NCBI GenBank assembly: GCA_945895265.1
Contig: CAMDEF010000015.1
Location: 8,966-72,965 of the forward strand
Reading direction: 5' to 3'
DNA length: 64,000 nucleotides
From: Bordetella parapertussis
GTDB lineage: Bacteria > Pseudomonadota > Gammaproteobacteria > Burkholderiales > Burkholderiaceae_B
The notes under the pieces were generated by a model. The model saw only the letters and a program-made list of their open reading frames with translations, was not told the DNA's origin and made no database searches. Of the stretch, positions 1 through 9,704 are shown in pieces (the first letter of the stretch is position 1; the number at the start of each line of letters is the position of its first letter). Both the position numbers and the translations under genes were made by a program.

Positions 1-325
1 GTCACTCACCATCATCGGTACGGCCTTGATTGAAACAGGCAGCCGCATGGACGAAGTGATTTACGAAGAATTCAAAGGTACAGGCAACTCTGAGATTCAC
101 CTTGAGCGGCGCTTGGCTGAGAAGCGTGTTTACCCAGCCATCAATTTGAACAAGTCAGGCACGCGTCGCGAAGAGCTGTTGATCAAGCCTGATCTCTTAC
201 AAAAAGTCTGGGTACTACGCAAATTTATTCACGATATGGACGATGTCGAATCGATGGAATTCATCTTGGATAAAATGCGTTCAACCAAGAACAATAATGA
301 GTTTTTTGATTTGATGAAGCGCTAA
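1..325 (+). CDS. rho: Transcription termination factor Rho (C-terminal part, cut by window edge)
   Basis: The reading frame is open from base 2 and ends at 323-325. The visible 107 residues are the C-terminal end of the Rho RecA-like ATPase domain: the segment with [20 protein letters not shown], then [20 protein letters not shown], then a short helical tail ending in FFDLMKR. These match the R-loop and arginine-finger region and the C terminus of the Rho hexamer. Rho binds C-rich nascent RNA and uses ATP hydrolysis to release RNA polymerase. The N-terminal RNA-binding domain and Walker motifs lie upstream of the window. It converges on yhdP with 71 bp between them, and no clear intrinsic terminator is visible there. 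Identification is secure; only the extent is limited by the window. Confidence 0.97.
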   Translation, partial: SLTIIGTALIETGSRMDEVIYEEFKGTGNSEIHLERRLAEKRVYPAINLNKSGTRREELLIKPDLLQKVWVLRKFIHDMDDVESMEFILDKMRSTKNNNEFFDLMKR

Positions 326-396
326 GCATCTCTAGTTTGTCACAGCGAAAGACGCGCGATTAGGCGTTGTTATGGATAAACGCGCTAGTAGAAATG

Positions 397-3300
397 TTAG
401 TTTGCAGGGCTGGGAGAGGCACGATTAGGTGCTGAGACCGGCTCGGGCGCTCCGCGCGGCTCAAGCTTAGGGTCATCCCAAGGGCCGGTGACAGCATATT
501 TAACCGTCATCACCTTTTCAATTGGATTTCGCAACAAGAATTGCGAGACCAAGGCACTCAAGCCCGCGATGGGGTTGACCACAAAGGCGGTTGCGAGCGC
601 CGCGCCGCTCATATCAAACTGCGGTCGCACGTCGGCCTCCATATCCCAAAGTTTTTTATCCAGATCCGAATTACCCTTTAACAAAATGCTCGCAATCGGA
701 CTGCTGACCGTCAGGTCGGTGGTGTTTACCACACCCTTGGTGAACACAAAGCCACCCGTCAAGGCACTCCAGGGAAAACCATCTTTAAACTCGTTACCGG
801 GCCTAAAGTTAAATCTCAAGATCCTTTGCAGTGACTGAAGCGACAAGAGCTCTAAGAGTCGTGCGCTACGTGAGTTGACATGCTCAAACACACCGTTTTT
901 CAGGTCAACTTTGGCAGAACCATTTAATCCCTGATAATTATTGACCCAGGGGAAATTCACCCAATCCACTTGTGCCTGAATGGTGCCACTACCGCCCTTC
1001 ACACGGTCAGGATGCCCCATCTGCGCTGAAAAACGACCGAGATCCTGAATGACCACATCCGCGTTGAGCTTGACGCCGCGAGTTGGTCCCTTTAGACGCC
1101 ATTGCCCCTTAGCGGTAGCGGTGGCAGCCGCACTTTGAATATCGAGCTTTTCGATGTTCCAGAGTTCGGTGCGCAGTTGATTCGAGCCCACTAGACGCAA
1201 CGAACCCAACTGGCTACCAAAGAGCGTGAAGTCGTCAATGGTGAGATCAATGGCAGGAATATCAGACCAGTGCTGAGAATCAATCACATCGATCTTTAAG
1301 GCTTCAGTTTGACCATCGTCAGGGGCACCAAGGGCCAGTTTTGAAAACCTTGCTTGGATACGGCCGTCGAGCGCGCCGGCTGCAGCTCGCCACGTAGCGC
1401 TTCCGGCGGTTTCTTTTGACGCAATTCTGGCTGACCACTGATTAGGTGCATTTTGTGTTGCTGTGAAATCGAGATCTGTAAACGTCAGATCAGACAAAAT
1501 AAAATGTGGTGAACGTAGTCGTGCCGTCGCTAAACTCGGAAAGACTCTGAACTCAACTTTGGACGTACGCTTAGGCTCTTGCGTCACCTGCTCAAACAAA
1601 GTGCTCCAATCGTCAAAATCCACCCGCCCGAGTTTGATATCTAGTGCCAAGCCAGTGGCTGGCAGTGGCAAGGTCTCGCCCATCGAAACCGCAGCGCGTG
1701 AAAAATACGGCGATGGCCGAGCACCGGCGGGCCGCTCAAAACGAGAATTGATCAGATCAGGCACACTCACAGTCAGGGTTTCTCGAAAATCGTTTTTCAC
1801 GGGGGATGCAACCCAGCGCACCGTCAGCGGCGTGCGACTTTGGGCAGTTTTGCCCAAGGGCGCAGGCAAATTAACCGCCAGACCTTCAAGCGTAGAACTC
1901 ACGACTGCCTCGTAGCCGCGGTCTTTCGTGGAGGCAAGCTGGGCCTTATACCGAGCCTGCCCAGCAAAGGGCATTAATGCTTTCGCCCCCGCCAAACTCG
2001 TCAGCGCCGCAACCGTGATCGTGCCTTCGGCTTGCAGGCTCTGGCCACCTTCGCCCCAGGCTCCACGCAGCAGCGTCTGGCCGCCTAAAAATTGAGTGCT
2101 CAAATTATCTGTACGCACGGATTGTTCTGAAAACTCAAGCGCCCCACGAACGTTCTCAAGCCTAGGAATATCAGCCGCAAGGCTGATATTGTTGCCGGCG
2201 AAGTTGATCTGACCTTTGACCTTAGGTGCCTGATCGGTATCAAGGTTCATCCGAAGCGAGAGCGGCACTGTCAACAGACCACCCACCTCGAGGCGCTCAA
2301 GCGATGCTTTGAGCGCGCTGGGCAACGGCGCCTTGCTCAATACCGAGAGGTAGTCTTTGGCTTGACCATCGAGCACTGCGTCAAGCGAGAGGTCAGGTTT
2401 CAAAGAAAAATCAGGCACCTTGAGCGCAAGCCGGCTCACATTGACTTGGTTACCGGTCGTATCAAGCAAGACAGCGCTCGATGCATCCAAACTAAGAGAC
2501 AATTTATCGAACACGAGCTTGCCCTGTGCCTGTGTCACCTGGGGCCAATTTGGCTGGCCTGAACGGCTCGGATCGTAGTCGACGCTCAGCCCGCTGAATG
2601 GCCCCTCGAGCCGAAAGGCGCCCGACACGCCCGTTTCATTGAACGGAAAATGATCCAGATCGCCTTTGAGTGTCACCGCTATTTGGCTCAACTGCCCTTG
2701 AGTGATGGCTGAACGCAAAAACTGACGCGCCTCAAGGGGCGCTTGCGTGGTCACAAACTGATGAAGCTTGTTAGCAGGCGCTTTTGCGATCTGGCCCGTC
2801 ATATCCAGCAGGCCAGCACCAGTCACCCCGCCCGACACCCACGACCCCTGCAACTGCGTGGCGAGCTCGGTCGATTTCAGATCAAGCTGCGCTGAATCAA
2901 TGGTGAGTGCGCCGGTCGCATTTTTAAACACCTTTGCACGCGCCGTGACCTCGCCAAGCTCAAGCAATGAGGGCTCAAACAGTGGACTATCGATCTTAAG
3001 CTCGGTGGTGGTGGTGCTGAGTGCCAGACCCTGTCGACCTGCACTGCGCGCCAACAGCGGCCAACGCCCCTCAGGTAACAAATCGGCAAGCCAGCCCGTC
3101 AGCCTGAGTTGAGCGGTTTGTGCAGAGGCTACGCTCTTGCCGTCCGTGGTTAGCGGCAAGGCGATTTTTTTTGCTGAAAGCTCGAGGATGGTTTGACCCA
3201 GAAGCCCGTCTTGCACATCGATCCAGGCACGCGCGGCGATGTTTCCGGAGACCGCAGGCACATCGACCCAGGGCGCTAGGCCGGCAAGATGGACATCTTG

Positions 3301-4029
3301 AATCTCAATGAAAATTTCAGCTTCGCGCGTCGAGCCAGGAGTCATTTGATTCAGGATGTTCTCTGTGCGCATCACGAGCTCAAGGCGCTTACCGACAGAG
3401 TCGGGTAAAGATGCCATCAGCCGCAGCTCGTGCCGAAACAAACTATTACTCAGACTCACGTCAATCTGAGACAGATTCAAAGCCGGAGCCTGCCGCAACT
3501 GATCATGCCAGCGAAAATTCGCCTGACGAATCACGATCTCGCCCTGATCCAAGAGCCAACGTACGGCTAACGTGCCACGATCTAATTTAAGTTGCTCGTT
3601 TGAATGGGGCTCAACCCGTTGGCCTGCGATCGACACGGTACCGTCGTCATGACGCGTGGCCGCCAGATCAATGCCAGTAATCTCTAAGCGACTTAGTCGC
3701 AGTTCAAGATCGAGCAGGCTGCGCCACGAGACCACAGCAGAAGCAGTGGGCACCTGCAGCAACACATCGCCATTGACGTCGTTCACGGCAAGATCGCGGA
3801 CAGCAAGCGTTGGATTGAGCCCGGACCAGTCTGCCGAGATATTTGCGATCGACACTTTAGCGCCTACAGCCGTCGAGACATGCTGCTCGATCAGAGGCCG
3901 CCATTCATTGATACGTGGCAACGCCCAATACCGCACCGTCAGCATCGTTGCCACTGCTACAAAATAAAGCAGCAGCAGGCTCAAAAGTGCAAGACGCAGT
4001 AGATATTTGACTGGTTGCAAAACGGGCAA
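397..4029 (-). CDS. yhdP: YhdP family AsmA-like protein (lipid transport to the outer membrane)
   Basis: A 1210-residue protein with one N-terminal membrane segment (about residues 8-30) and a very long, largely beta-rich periplasmic part, as in the AsmA/TamB/YhdP superfamily (E. coli YhdP is about 1266 residues). The second half has the usual repeats of AsmA-like strands. The tail is Pro/Ser/Ala-rich and ends in ASPSPAN. Known YhdP proteins bridge inner and outer membrane and are thought to carry phospholipids outward together with TamB and YdbH. The start is a TTG at 4029; an in-frame stop lies a few codons upstream and there is no ATG before the membrane segment, so TTG is the only sensible choice. 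It is divergent from glnE with about 100 bp between the starts. The family is clear; the symbol is assigned from length and architecture. Confidence 0.88.
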   Translation of the reverse strand: MPVLQPVKYLLRLALLSLLLLYFVAVATMLTVRYWALPRINEWRPLIEQHVSTAVGAKVSIANISADWSGLNPTLAVRDLAVNDVNGDVLLQVPTASAVVSWRSLLDLELRLSRLEITGIDLAATRHDDGTVSIAGQRVEPHSNEQLKLDRGTLAVRWLLDQGEIVIRQANFRWHDQLRQAPALNLSQIDVSLSNSLFRHELRLMASLPDSVGKRLELVMRTENILNQMTPGSTREAEIFIEIQDVHLAGLAPWVDVPAVSGNIAARAWIDVQDGLLGQTILELSAKKIALPLTTDGKSVASAQTAQLRLTGWLADLLPEGRWPLLARSAGRQGLALSTTTTELKIDSPLFEPSLLELGEVTARAKVFKNATGALTIDSAQLDLKSTELATQLQGSWVSGGVTGAGLLDMTGQIAKAPANKLHQFVTTQAPLEARQFLRSAITQGQLSQIAVTLKGDLDHFPFNETGVSGAFRLEGPFSGLSVDYDPSRSGQPNWPQVTQAQGKLVFDKLSLSLDASSAVLLDTTGNQVNVSRLALKVPDFSLKPDLSLDAVLDGQAKDYLSVLSKAPLPSALKASLERLEVGGLLTVPLSLRMNLDTDQAPKVKGQINFAGNNISLAADIPRLENVRGALEFSEQSVRTDNLSTQFLGGQTLLRGAWGEGGQSLQAEGTITVAALTSLAGAKALMPFAGQARYKAQLASTKDRGYEAVVSSTLEGLAVNLPAPLGKTAQSRTPLTVRWVASPVKNDFRETLTVSVPDLINSRFERPAGARPSPYFSRAAVSMGETLPLPATGLALDIKLGRVDFDDWSTLFEQVTQEPKRTSKVEFRVFPSLATARLRSPHFILSDLTFTDLDFTATQNAPNQWSARIASKETAGSATWRAAAGALDGRIQARFSKLALGAPDDGQTEALKIDVIDSQHWSDIPAIDLTIDDFTLFGSQLGSLRLVGSNQLRTELWNIEKLDIQSAAATATAKGQWRLKGPTRGVKLNADVVIQDLGRFSAQMGHPDRVKGGSGTIQAQVDWVNFPWVNNYQGLNGSAKVDLKNGVFEHVNSRSARLLELLSLQSLQRILRFNFRPGNEFKDGFPWSALTGGFVFTKGVVNTTDLTVSSPIASILLKGNSDLDKKLWDMEADVRPQFDMSGAALATAFVVNPIAGLSALVSQFLLRNPIEKVMTVKYAVTGPWDDPKLEPRGAPEPVSAPNRASPSPAN

Positions 4030-4131
4030 ATTAAAAAGATTTTGTGAAGTGACATTCTATAGGGTATTGTGCAAGCTTGTCGCCCAAGGCGCCTTGGCTT
4101 TGTGACTCGGCGACGTTCTAGGCACCAAGGT

Positions 4132-6927
4132 ATGACTGAATCCGACTTTTCCTCCTCATTAGCCTGGTCTGGCGCGTTACGTCGCCTGACCCAAAGCGAT
4201 CCAGCATTTGCGCAATGGCTAGAACAAGAGCGTTCACGACCTCTGGCCACCGCCCGCCTACATGACTGGTTTGCCGAGCTGGCCGGAGCGCCAATTGGTA
4301 GCGCCATCCTTGCACTCGACACTTGTCGGCGAGTGCTGAGGCTCTTGCGCAAACGAACCTTTTTTTTGCTGATGGTTCGTGATCTTGCGGGGCTCGCCAC
4401 GCTCGATGAAGTCGTCGGTACCATGGCGACCCTAGCAGACCGTTGTGTCGAACAGGCCTATCGTACGATCATGCACGACATGGTTGTCCAGCACGGCCAA
4501 CCGAAAGACGCATTGACGGGCCGCCCGCAAGAGATGCTGATCATTGGCATGGGAAAACTTGGGGGATCTGAGCTAAATGTTTCGTCTGACATTGACTTGG
4601 TAATGCTCTATAACGAAGAAGGCGAAACCGAGGGCCCCAGGCCGCTAAGCTATCACGAGTTTTATGGTCGTCTGACGCGCCGCATGATGCCCATACTCTC
4701 GGAGCTTGACGCCAACGGGCAAGTCTTTAGAACTGATTTACGTCTGCGCCCGGATGGCGATTCGGGTCCACTGGCCTGGAGTCTAGACGCGTTTGAACAA
4801 TATCTGTTTACACAAGGGCGTGAATGGGAACGTTACGCCTGGCTCAAAGGGCGAGTCATACCGGCCCGCGCGTTTGACGACAGCGACTCAACCGCGCAAG
4901 TGCAACAGTTTGAAAGTCTGCGCCAGCCCTTTGTGTATCGTAAATACTTTGACTTTAGTACCTTAGCTGCACTGCGCACCTTACGTGAGCGCATCCGTTT
5001 AGATTTACAACGAAAATCATTAAGCCGACCGGGCTTAGAGACACAACTGAACATTAAACTAGGCGAAGGCGGAATCAGAGAAATTGAGTTTGTTGTGCAA
5101 TTGGTGCAACTGATCAAAGGCGGACGAATGCCTGCCTTACAACAGCGAGGCTTATTGGCCGCGCTCGAGGCGCAAGCCCGCGCGGGGCTGATTCCAAGTG
5201 CGACCGCCGAGCAGTTAGCGCAAGCCTATGTGTTTTTGCGACGCACTGAACATGCGTTGCAGTACGCTGAAGACGAACAGACACATCAACTCCCAGTTCG
5301 GCCCGAGCAACTTGCCGAACTGGCAAACGCACTGCGTGTATCGTTACCCGAATTTGAACAGACGCTGGCTAAACACCGCCTCTTTGTCGCTGACACCTTT
5401 CGCGACTCGTTTCGCATTGCTGGCTTGGGCGATGGCTTTGATGAGGCAGAACGCGAATTACGCGAAAAATCTTCACCAACCCTATCACTTGAAACGAGTG
5501 TATCGGCCTTTGGCGAAGACACAGCGACCTTGGCTTCGCGAGTGGATACCTTTTTGGAAGGCCACCGGATTCGTGCCTTATCGACGACGAGCCGTAATCG
5601 CATTGATACATTACTGCCGCTGGCGTTAACCGCGGCTCAACACACCTCGCAACCCTTGACTGCAGCATTGAGGCTGCTGGACTTAATCGAAAATGTCGCA
5701 CAGCGTGGTGCTTATCTGGCACTACTTGCCGAGTATCCCGAAACCATGGCGCGTATTGCACGCTTGATGACGGCAAGCCCCTGGGCCGCGCAATATGTCA
5801 TTCAACACCCGCTGGTGCTCGATAGCCTGATTGCCTGGCCTACCCTGATGGAGCCCGTGGATATCGGTCGCGTTGCGACGGCGATGCACGAAGACCTTAA
5901 CGCCTGCACCTTGCCTGACGGCTCGTTTGATATCGAGCAGCAAATGAATTTAATGCGAGATACGCAGCGGCAGATCAGTTTTCAATTGTTGGCGCAAGAT
6001 CTTGAAGGGATCCTGACAGTTGAACGTTTAGCTGATCAATTGTCTGCCTTGGCTGACATGCTTTTACATGAGACCTTAGCGAGGGTCTGGCCGCAGGTGT
6101 GCCCGCCGGATGCTGATGGCGGCGAGGCCGAGCCTCAGTTAGCCATCATTGCTTACGGGCGCTTAGGCGGCAAAGAGCTTGGCTATTCTTCTGATTTGGA
6201 TCTTGTGTATTTATATGACGACTCAAGAGAAGATGCAGCCGAACTGTATGCAAAACTTGCCCGACGACTGACCTCGTGGCTCTCGACCATGACGTCTTCA
6301 GGCCGACTCTATGACATTGACCTTCGCTTGCGGCCAGATGGCGAATCGGGATTGCTCGCCACCTCAATCGAGTCCTTCAAGCAATACCAGCACAATCACG
6401 CCTGGCCCTGGGAGCATCAAGCACTCACACGCGCGCGCTTTGCCGCTGGAAACCAGCGCGTCGGCGCAATCTTCGAGCAAGTCCGCCACGAGATTTTAAA
6501 ACGGTCTCGTGCACCCGCCCCTTTTGCCCAGCAAGTGCGCGCGATGCGCGACAAGATGACAGCAGGACATCCGAACACAACCGCACTGTTTGACCTGAAG
6601 CACGATCACGGTGGTATGGTCGATCTAGAGTTTGTCACCCAGTATCTAATTTTGGTACATGCAGGACAACACCCTGAGTTACTCAACAATCTGGGCAATA
6701 TTGCGTTGTTGCAGTTGGCGGGAAACGCCGGCCTCATCCCCACTGAGTTAGCGCAGCGTGCCAGCGACGCCTACCGTAACTTGCGACGGCGTCAGCACGA
6801 ACTGCGCTTACAAGGGGCAGATAAGGCACGCGTTGAGCAACACGAGTTACTCGAAGAGCGTCGTGCCGTGCAAGAGTTGTGGCAGACGGTTCTGGGTGAA
6901 ACACCTCTGACAACTAGGGCGCCGTAA
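4132..6927 (+). CDS. glnE: Bifunctional glutamine synthetase adenylyltransferase/adenylyl-removing enzyme
   Basis: GlnE attaches AMP to, and removes it from, glutamine synthetase in response to PII, setting nitrogen assimilation. The protein has the two expected nucleotidyltransferase domains. The N-terminal (adenylyl-removing) one carries [20 protein letters not shown], and the C-terminal (adenylylating) one carries [20 protein letters not shown]. Both have the GS/G-x-D-x-D metal-binding pattern and are followed by LRLRPDG(D/E)SG. The frame is open back to a GTG at 4069. The ATG at 4132 is preferred because an AAGG motif sits just upstream and the MTESDF N terminus gives 931 residues, close to the 946 of E. 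coli. It is divergent from yhdP and followed by queH after 200 bp with a stem-loop between. Intact. Confidence 0.96.
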   Translation: MTESDFSSSLAWSGALRRLTQSDPAFAQWLEQERSRPLATARLHDWFAELAGAPIGSAILALDTCRRVLRLLRKRTFFLLMVRDLAGLATLDEVVGTMATLADRCVEQAYRTIMHDMVVQHGQPKDALTGRPQEMLIIGMGKLGGSELNVSSDIDLVMLYNEEGETEGPRPLSYHEFYGRLTRRMMPILSELDANGQVFRTDLRLRPDGDSGPLAWSLDAFEQYLFTQGREWERYAWLKGRVIPARAFDDSDSTAQVQQFESLRQPFVYRKYFDFSTLAALRTLRERIRLDLQRKSLSRPGLETQLNIKLGEGGIREIEFVVQLVQLIKGGRMPALQQRGLLAALEAQARAGLIPSATAEQLAQAYVFLRRTEHALQYAEDEQTHQLPVRPEQLAELANALRVSLPEFEQTLAKHRLFVADTFRDSFRIAGLGDGFDEAERELREKSSPTLSLETSVSAFGEDTATLASRVDTFLEGHRIRALSTTSRNRIDTLLPLALTAAQHTSQPLTAALRLLDLIENVAQRGAYLALLAEYPETMARIARLMTASPWAAQYVIQHPLVLDSLIAWPTLMEPVDIGRVATAMHEDLNACTLPDGSFDIEQQMNLMRDTQRQISFQLLAQDLEGILTVERLADQLSALADMLLHETLARVWPQVCPPDADGGEAEPQLAIIAYGRLGGKELGYSSDLDLVYLYDDSREDAAELYAKLARRLTSWLSTMTSSGRLYDIDLRLRPDGESGLLATSIESFKQYQHNHAWPWEHQALTRARFAAGNQRVGAIFEQVRHEILKRSRAPAPFAQQVRAMRDKMTAGHPNTTALFDLKHDHGGMVDLEFVTQYLILVHAGQHPELLNNLGNIALLQLAGNAGLIPTELAQRASDAYRNLRRRQHELRLQGADKARVEQHELLEERRAVQELWQTVLGETPLTTRAP

Positions 6928-6937
6928 CTCGCTGACG

Positions 6938-6958
6938 GCCTCGCTCAAGCAGCGAGGC
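6938..6958 (+). terminator. Stem-loop after glnE, possible terminator without U-run
   Basis: A perfect 8-bp inverted repeat (GCCTCGCT / AGCGAGGC) with a 5-base loop starts 10 bases after the glnE stop. No T-rich run follows, so it may be a weak or Rho-assisted terminator or an mRNA 3'-end stabiliser. Confidence 0.4.
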
Positions 6959-7129
6959 GGATCAGTCGCTGCAAAGCGGATGTTTTCTCGTCTGGGTCAA
7001 CGCAAAAGATCTGTGGCGCTTCGGCTGTCGCACTTCTTGTTAAACTTGTACGTCAACGACTCGTTGCGGGTCGCCCCCAAGCACCTCTTTTGACACTTGA
7101 GGCTCTAGCCTCTCGACTCTTTCTAAAAA

Positions 7130-7816
7130 TTGGATCAGATCGTGCCCGACGCTCTTCGCCCTAGTTTTTCATTACCCGAAGGCAAAACCAAGGTGCTGCT
7201 GCACTCTTGCTGTGCGCCCTGCTCGGGCGAAGTCATGGAAGCCATGCTCGCGGCTGGGATTCAATACGACATCTTTTTTTACAATCCCAATATTCATCCC
7301 GTTAAAGAATACGAAATTCGAAAGAATGAAAATATCAGGTTTGCCGAAAAGCACGGCATTCGCATGATTGATGCTGACTACGACGTTGACAATTGGTTTG
7401 AACGCATTAAAGGGCTTGAAAACGAGCCCGAGCGCGGCGAGCGCTGCACCCAATGTTTTGATATGCGCTTTGAGCGCACCGCCCTGTATGCCTATGAGCA
7501 TGGCTACGACACCATCACAAGCTCGCTGGGGATCTCGCGCTGGAAAGACATGAATCAGATCAATGCAAGTGGTGAACGAGCGGCAGCCCGATACGAACAG
7601 CTACTGTACTGGACGTATAACTGGCGCAAACACGGGGGCTCAGCTCGCATGATCGAAATCAGTAAGCGCGAAGAGTTCTATCAGCAAGAATATTGCGGCT
7701 GCGTGTACTCGTTGCGCGACACCAATCGGCACCGCCGTTCGCAAGGCCGTGAGCGCATTGCCCTAGGGGTCAAATTTTATGGCCGGGATGAGCTAAAAGC
7801 GTTGAAAGACGAGTGA
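7130..7816 (+). CDS. queH: Epoxyqueuosine reductase QueH
   Basis: QueH reduces epoxyqueuosine to queuosine in tRNA, the last step of queuosine synthesis; it replaces the unrelated cobalamin enzyme QueG. The 228-residue protein shows the family cysteines: an adjacent-cysteine motif [14 protein letters not shown] near residue 25, [10 protein letters not shown] near residue 105, and YCGCVYS near residue 187. These hold the Fe-S cluster and a neighbouring metal or redox site. The annotated start is TTG (7130); a GTG four codons later (7142) is a possible alternative, and neither has a strong ribosome site. The 3' end overlaps by 47 bp the 3' end of the convergent deacetylase gene. Confidence 0.93.
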   Translation: MDQIVPDALRPSFSLPEGKTKVLLHSCCAPCSGEVMEAMLAAGIQYDIFFYNPNIHPVKEYEIRKNENIRFAEKHGIRMIDADYDVDNWFERIKGLENEPERGERCTQCFDMRFERTALYAYEHGYDTITSSLGISRWKDMNQINASGERAAARYEQLLYWTYNWRKHGGSARMIEISKREEFYQQEYCGCVYSLRDTNRHRRSQGRERIALGVKFYGRDELKALKDE

Positions 7817-8636
7817 TCTGCAAACCGCGTTGCTGCAAACGTGCAGCAAAAGCGTCGCTCGATAACACCCGATACTCTTCGATACGGTCAACACCAAACG
7901 CAAGCGTCGATGAGGCTTGGGTGGCTGGATGCACCATCAACAACAGGTGCGAAGCCGCTTGCTCGAGCCAGGCATTGAGCATGGTTTCGTAAGCCGGATG
8001 CGGGCGATCAAAATCGTAAGCCCCTGCAAAACCTTGATTGCTGTGTATGCCCGACTGTTTAGCCTGGCGAATGAGGCTTGAGGCGCCCAAAGCCCCAATC
8101 AGCCGCGCTTTCAAGCGTTGCATCACTGGTAACTGTGCAGACATTGGGGCCGCGCGCGTATCGCGAATCCAGGGCAACTTGTGGGAGTAACGTCGTTGTA
8201 TCGCCTGCAGCAACAACTCTCGAACCACCGGAAACTGATGCACATGCAGGTGCCCGTCGATAAAATCCGGTACTTGGCTAACGTGCTTTTCAAACAAATC
8301 AAGCTGAGTTTCGATTTGCTCGGCGACGGCCTGTTTAGCAATCAGACCTGAATAGGTGCGCCACAATAACTGGCCTAGCGGCAAACGCAGCCCCGTTTGC
8401 CCCAGCGGCTCGGTCAGGTTTAAGTGCAACCCGAGATCGATGGGCAAGCCCTTGAGCGCCCGTGCAGATTGCGCGAAGTTGGTCGCCTGCACCAGACAAC
8501 CTGTTGCACTGATTCGCCCAAGTTTGGCAAGCGCCACAATCGCCTGGTCGACTCCGGCTTCAAGTCCAAAATCGTCGGCACAAACAGCAATCGGGATCAG
8601 CGCTGGCACCGCGGCCTGCTGTGCCGCATTACTCAC
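7770..8636 (-). CDS. YdjC/ChbG/HpnK-type carbohydrate deacetylase
   Basis: The N-terminal [10 protein letters not shown] is the metal-binding Asp-Asp motif of the YdjC/ChbG family, which removes N-acetyl groups from sugars. [11 protein letters not shown] and [12 protein letters not shown] supply the other metal and catalytic histidines. The frame is open to 8723, but the upstream part overlaps the glycosyltransferase gene. A GTG at 8636, whose bases run directly into that gene's TAA (GTGAGTAA), gives a natural translationally coupled start and a 288-residue protein. Coupling to a polyprenyl-phosphate glycosyltransferase suggests it deacetylates the lipid-linked sugar made by its partner, as LgmC is reported to do in Bordetella lipid A glucosamine modification or HpnK in hopanoid synthesis. 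The partner assignment is inference. Confidence 0.85.
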   Translation of the reverse strand: MSNAAQQAAVPALIPIAVCADDFGLEAGVDQAIVALAKLGRISATGCLVQATNFAQSARALKGLPIDLGLHLNLTEPLGQTGLRLPLGQLLWRTYSGLIAKQAVAEQIETQLDLFEKHVSQVPDFIDGHLHVHQFPVVRELLLQAIQRRYSHKLPWIRDTRAAPMSAQLPVMQRLKARLIGALGASSLIRQAKQSGIHSNQGFAGAYDFDRPHPAYETMLNAWLEQAASHLLLMVHPATQASSTLAFGVDRIEEYRVLSSDAFAARLQQRGLQITRLSTLLAHPGHKI

Positions 8637-9642
8637 GAAAGCGACGCCCGCTTGCGCGGCGCACGATATAGAGGGGGCGCCCTTTGACTTCTTCAAAAAT
8701 TCTGGCAATGTACTCGCCGACAATGCCGATTGAAATCAGGGTGATGCCAGAGAAAAACAACAGGATGGTCACAATGGTAGGCCAGCCACTTACCGGATTT
8801 GAGAACAGAAAATATTCACAAATAATATAAAGCCCATACACAAACGAACACATTGAGACGAGAAAACCAAACAAGCTCACCGCGCGTAAGGGCCAAGTTG
8901 TAAAGGAGGTGAGCCCCGCAAGCGCGAGGGTCAACAACTTGAAGGCGCTGTAATGAGTTTGGCCATGTTCGCGCTCGGCAGGCATGTAGGTGATTGGCTC
9001 AGACTCGAAACCCACCCAGGCGTAAAGACCCTTCATAAAGCGATTTCGTTCAGGCAGTTGGCAAAGCGCATCGACGACAGCGCGATCCATTAAACGAAAA
9101 TCACCGGCATCGGGCGGCACTTTGACGCCGCGCGAACCCGTGAGCAGGGAATAAAACAATTTCGTGCCCCAGCGCTTACCCGCGCTTTCGTCGGTACGGG
9201 TGCCTCTGACTGCGTACACCATATCAACGCCTGCCTGCCAGCGCGCCAACATGGCGGGCAGCAACTCTGGCGGATGCTGCAGATCAGCATCCAGAATCAT
9301 CACCACATCGCCCGTGGCAGCTTCGATGCCGGCCGTGATGGCGGGCTCTTTACCGAAGTTACGTGACAATTGCACAAAGCGAAAACCGGGGTTACACACC
9401 CACGCGGCCATCAAACTTGCGGTGGCGTCTCGGCTGCCATCATCGACCACGATGACTTCCCAGTTGGCGCCGGTTTGCGTCAGCACCGCCTGCAGGCGCG
9501 GCAACAACAGGCCCAAATTATCGTGTTCGTTGAACGCCGGCACCACGCAACTCAGCGTTGCAATCGCGATGTCGCGCCCCTGCGCGTGAGCACTTGACTC
9601 GGGCGCAGGCGTGTTGTGGGAGGATGAAATCGATGAGGTCAT
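8629..9642 (-). CDS. Polyprenyl-phosphate glycosyltransferase, GT2 (GtrB/ArnC/LgmA-like)
   Basis: A 337-residue GT2 enzyme. A short polar N terminus is followed by the GT-A fold starting LSCVVPAFNEHDNLGLLLP, the nucleotide-binding VIVVDDGSRDAT, the metal site MILDADLQHPPELL, and two C-terminal membrane helices (about 245-270 and 280-305), ending IARIFEEVKGRPLYIVRR. This is the architecture of DPM1/GtrB/ArnC enzymes that load a sugar on undecaprenyl phosphate at the cytoplasmic face. The start ATG at 9642 is the only one before the catalytic domain. The downstream deacetylase is coupled to it, so the pair probably makes a deacetylated lipid-linked amino sugar for surface glycan or lipid A decoration. 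The sugar is not readable from the sequence. Confidence 0.88.
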   Translation of the reverse strand: MTSSISSSHNTPAPESSAHAQGRDIAIATLSCVVPAFNEHDNLGLLLPRLQAVLTQTGANWEVIVVDDGSRDATASLMAAWVCNPGFRFVQLSRNFGKEPAITAGIEAATGDVVMILDADLQHPPELLPAMLARWQAGVDMVYAVRGTRTDESAGKRWGTKLFYSLLTGSRGVKVPPDAGDFRLMDRAVVDALCQLPERNRFMKGLYAWVGFESEPITYMPAEREHGQTHYSAFKLLTLALAGLTSFTTWPLRAVSLFGFLVSMCSFVYGLYIICEYFLFSNPVSGWPTIVTILLFFSGITLISIGIVGEYIARIFEEVKGRPLYIVRRASGRRFRE

Positions 9643-9673
9643 GGGTCAATGATAACGTTTAACAGAGGGCTCG

Positions 9674-9704
9674 GAAATCCTCCCCGTTCAGGGCGAGGAT
9701 GTCA
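9674..9704. repeat. Palindromic hairpin, related to the element at 59905-59939
   Basis: An imperfect inverted repeat (ATCCTCCCC / GGGCGAGGAT, one bulge, loop GTTCA) lies between the transporter stop and the glycosyltransferase start. It shares the 12-mer GAAATCCTCCCC with the hairpin near 59905. Read on the minus strand it begins TGACATCCTC. Such GACATCCTCCCC-type palindromes are often seen near ends of IS200/IS605-family elements. No transposase is present here. It could also act as a terminator for the upstream transporter gene. Confidence 0.5.

Noticed and set aside
488..3967. Several long plus-strand frames of 60-150 codons opposite yhdP
   Set aside because: They lie fully antisense to a well-supported gene, have no family motifs and no ribosome sites; they are by-products of GC-rich codon use.
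4069..4131. Longer GlnE starting at GTG 4069
   Set aside because: The extra 21 residues are Arg-rich and unlike GlnE, and the ATG at 4132 has its own ribosome site.
8078..9597. Plus-strand frames opposite the deacetylase and glycosyltransferase genes
   Set aside because: Antisense shadows; translations have skewed composition and no recognisable domain.
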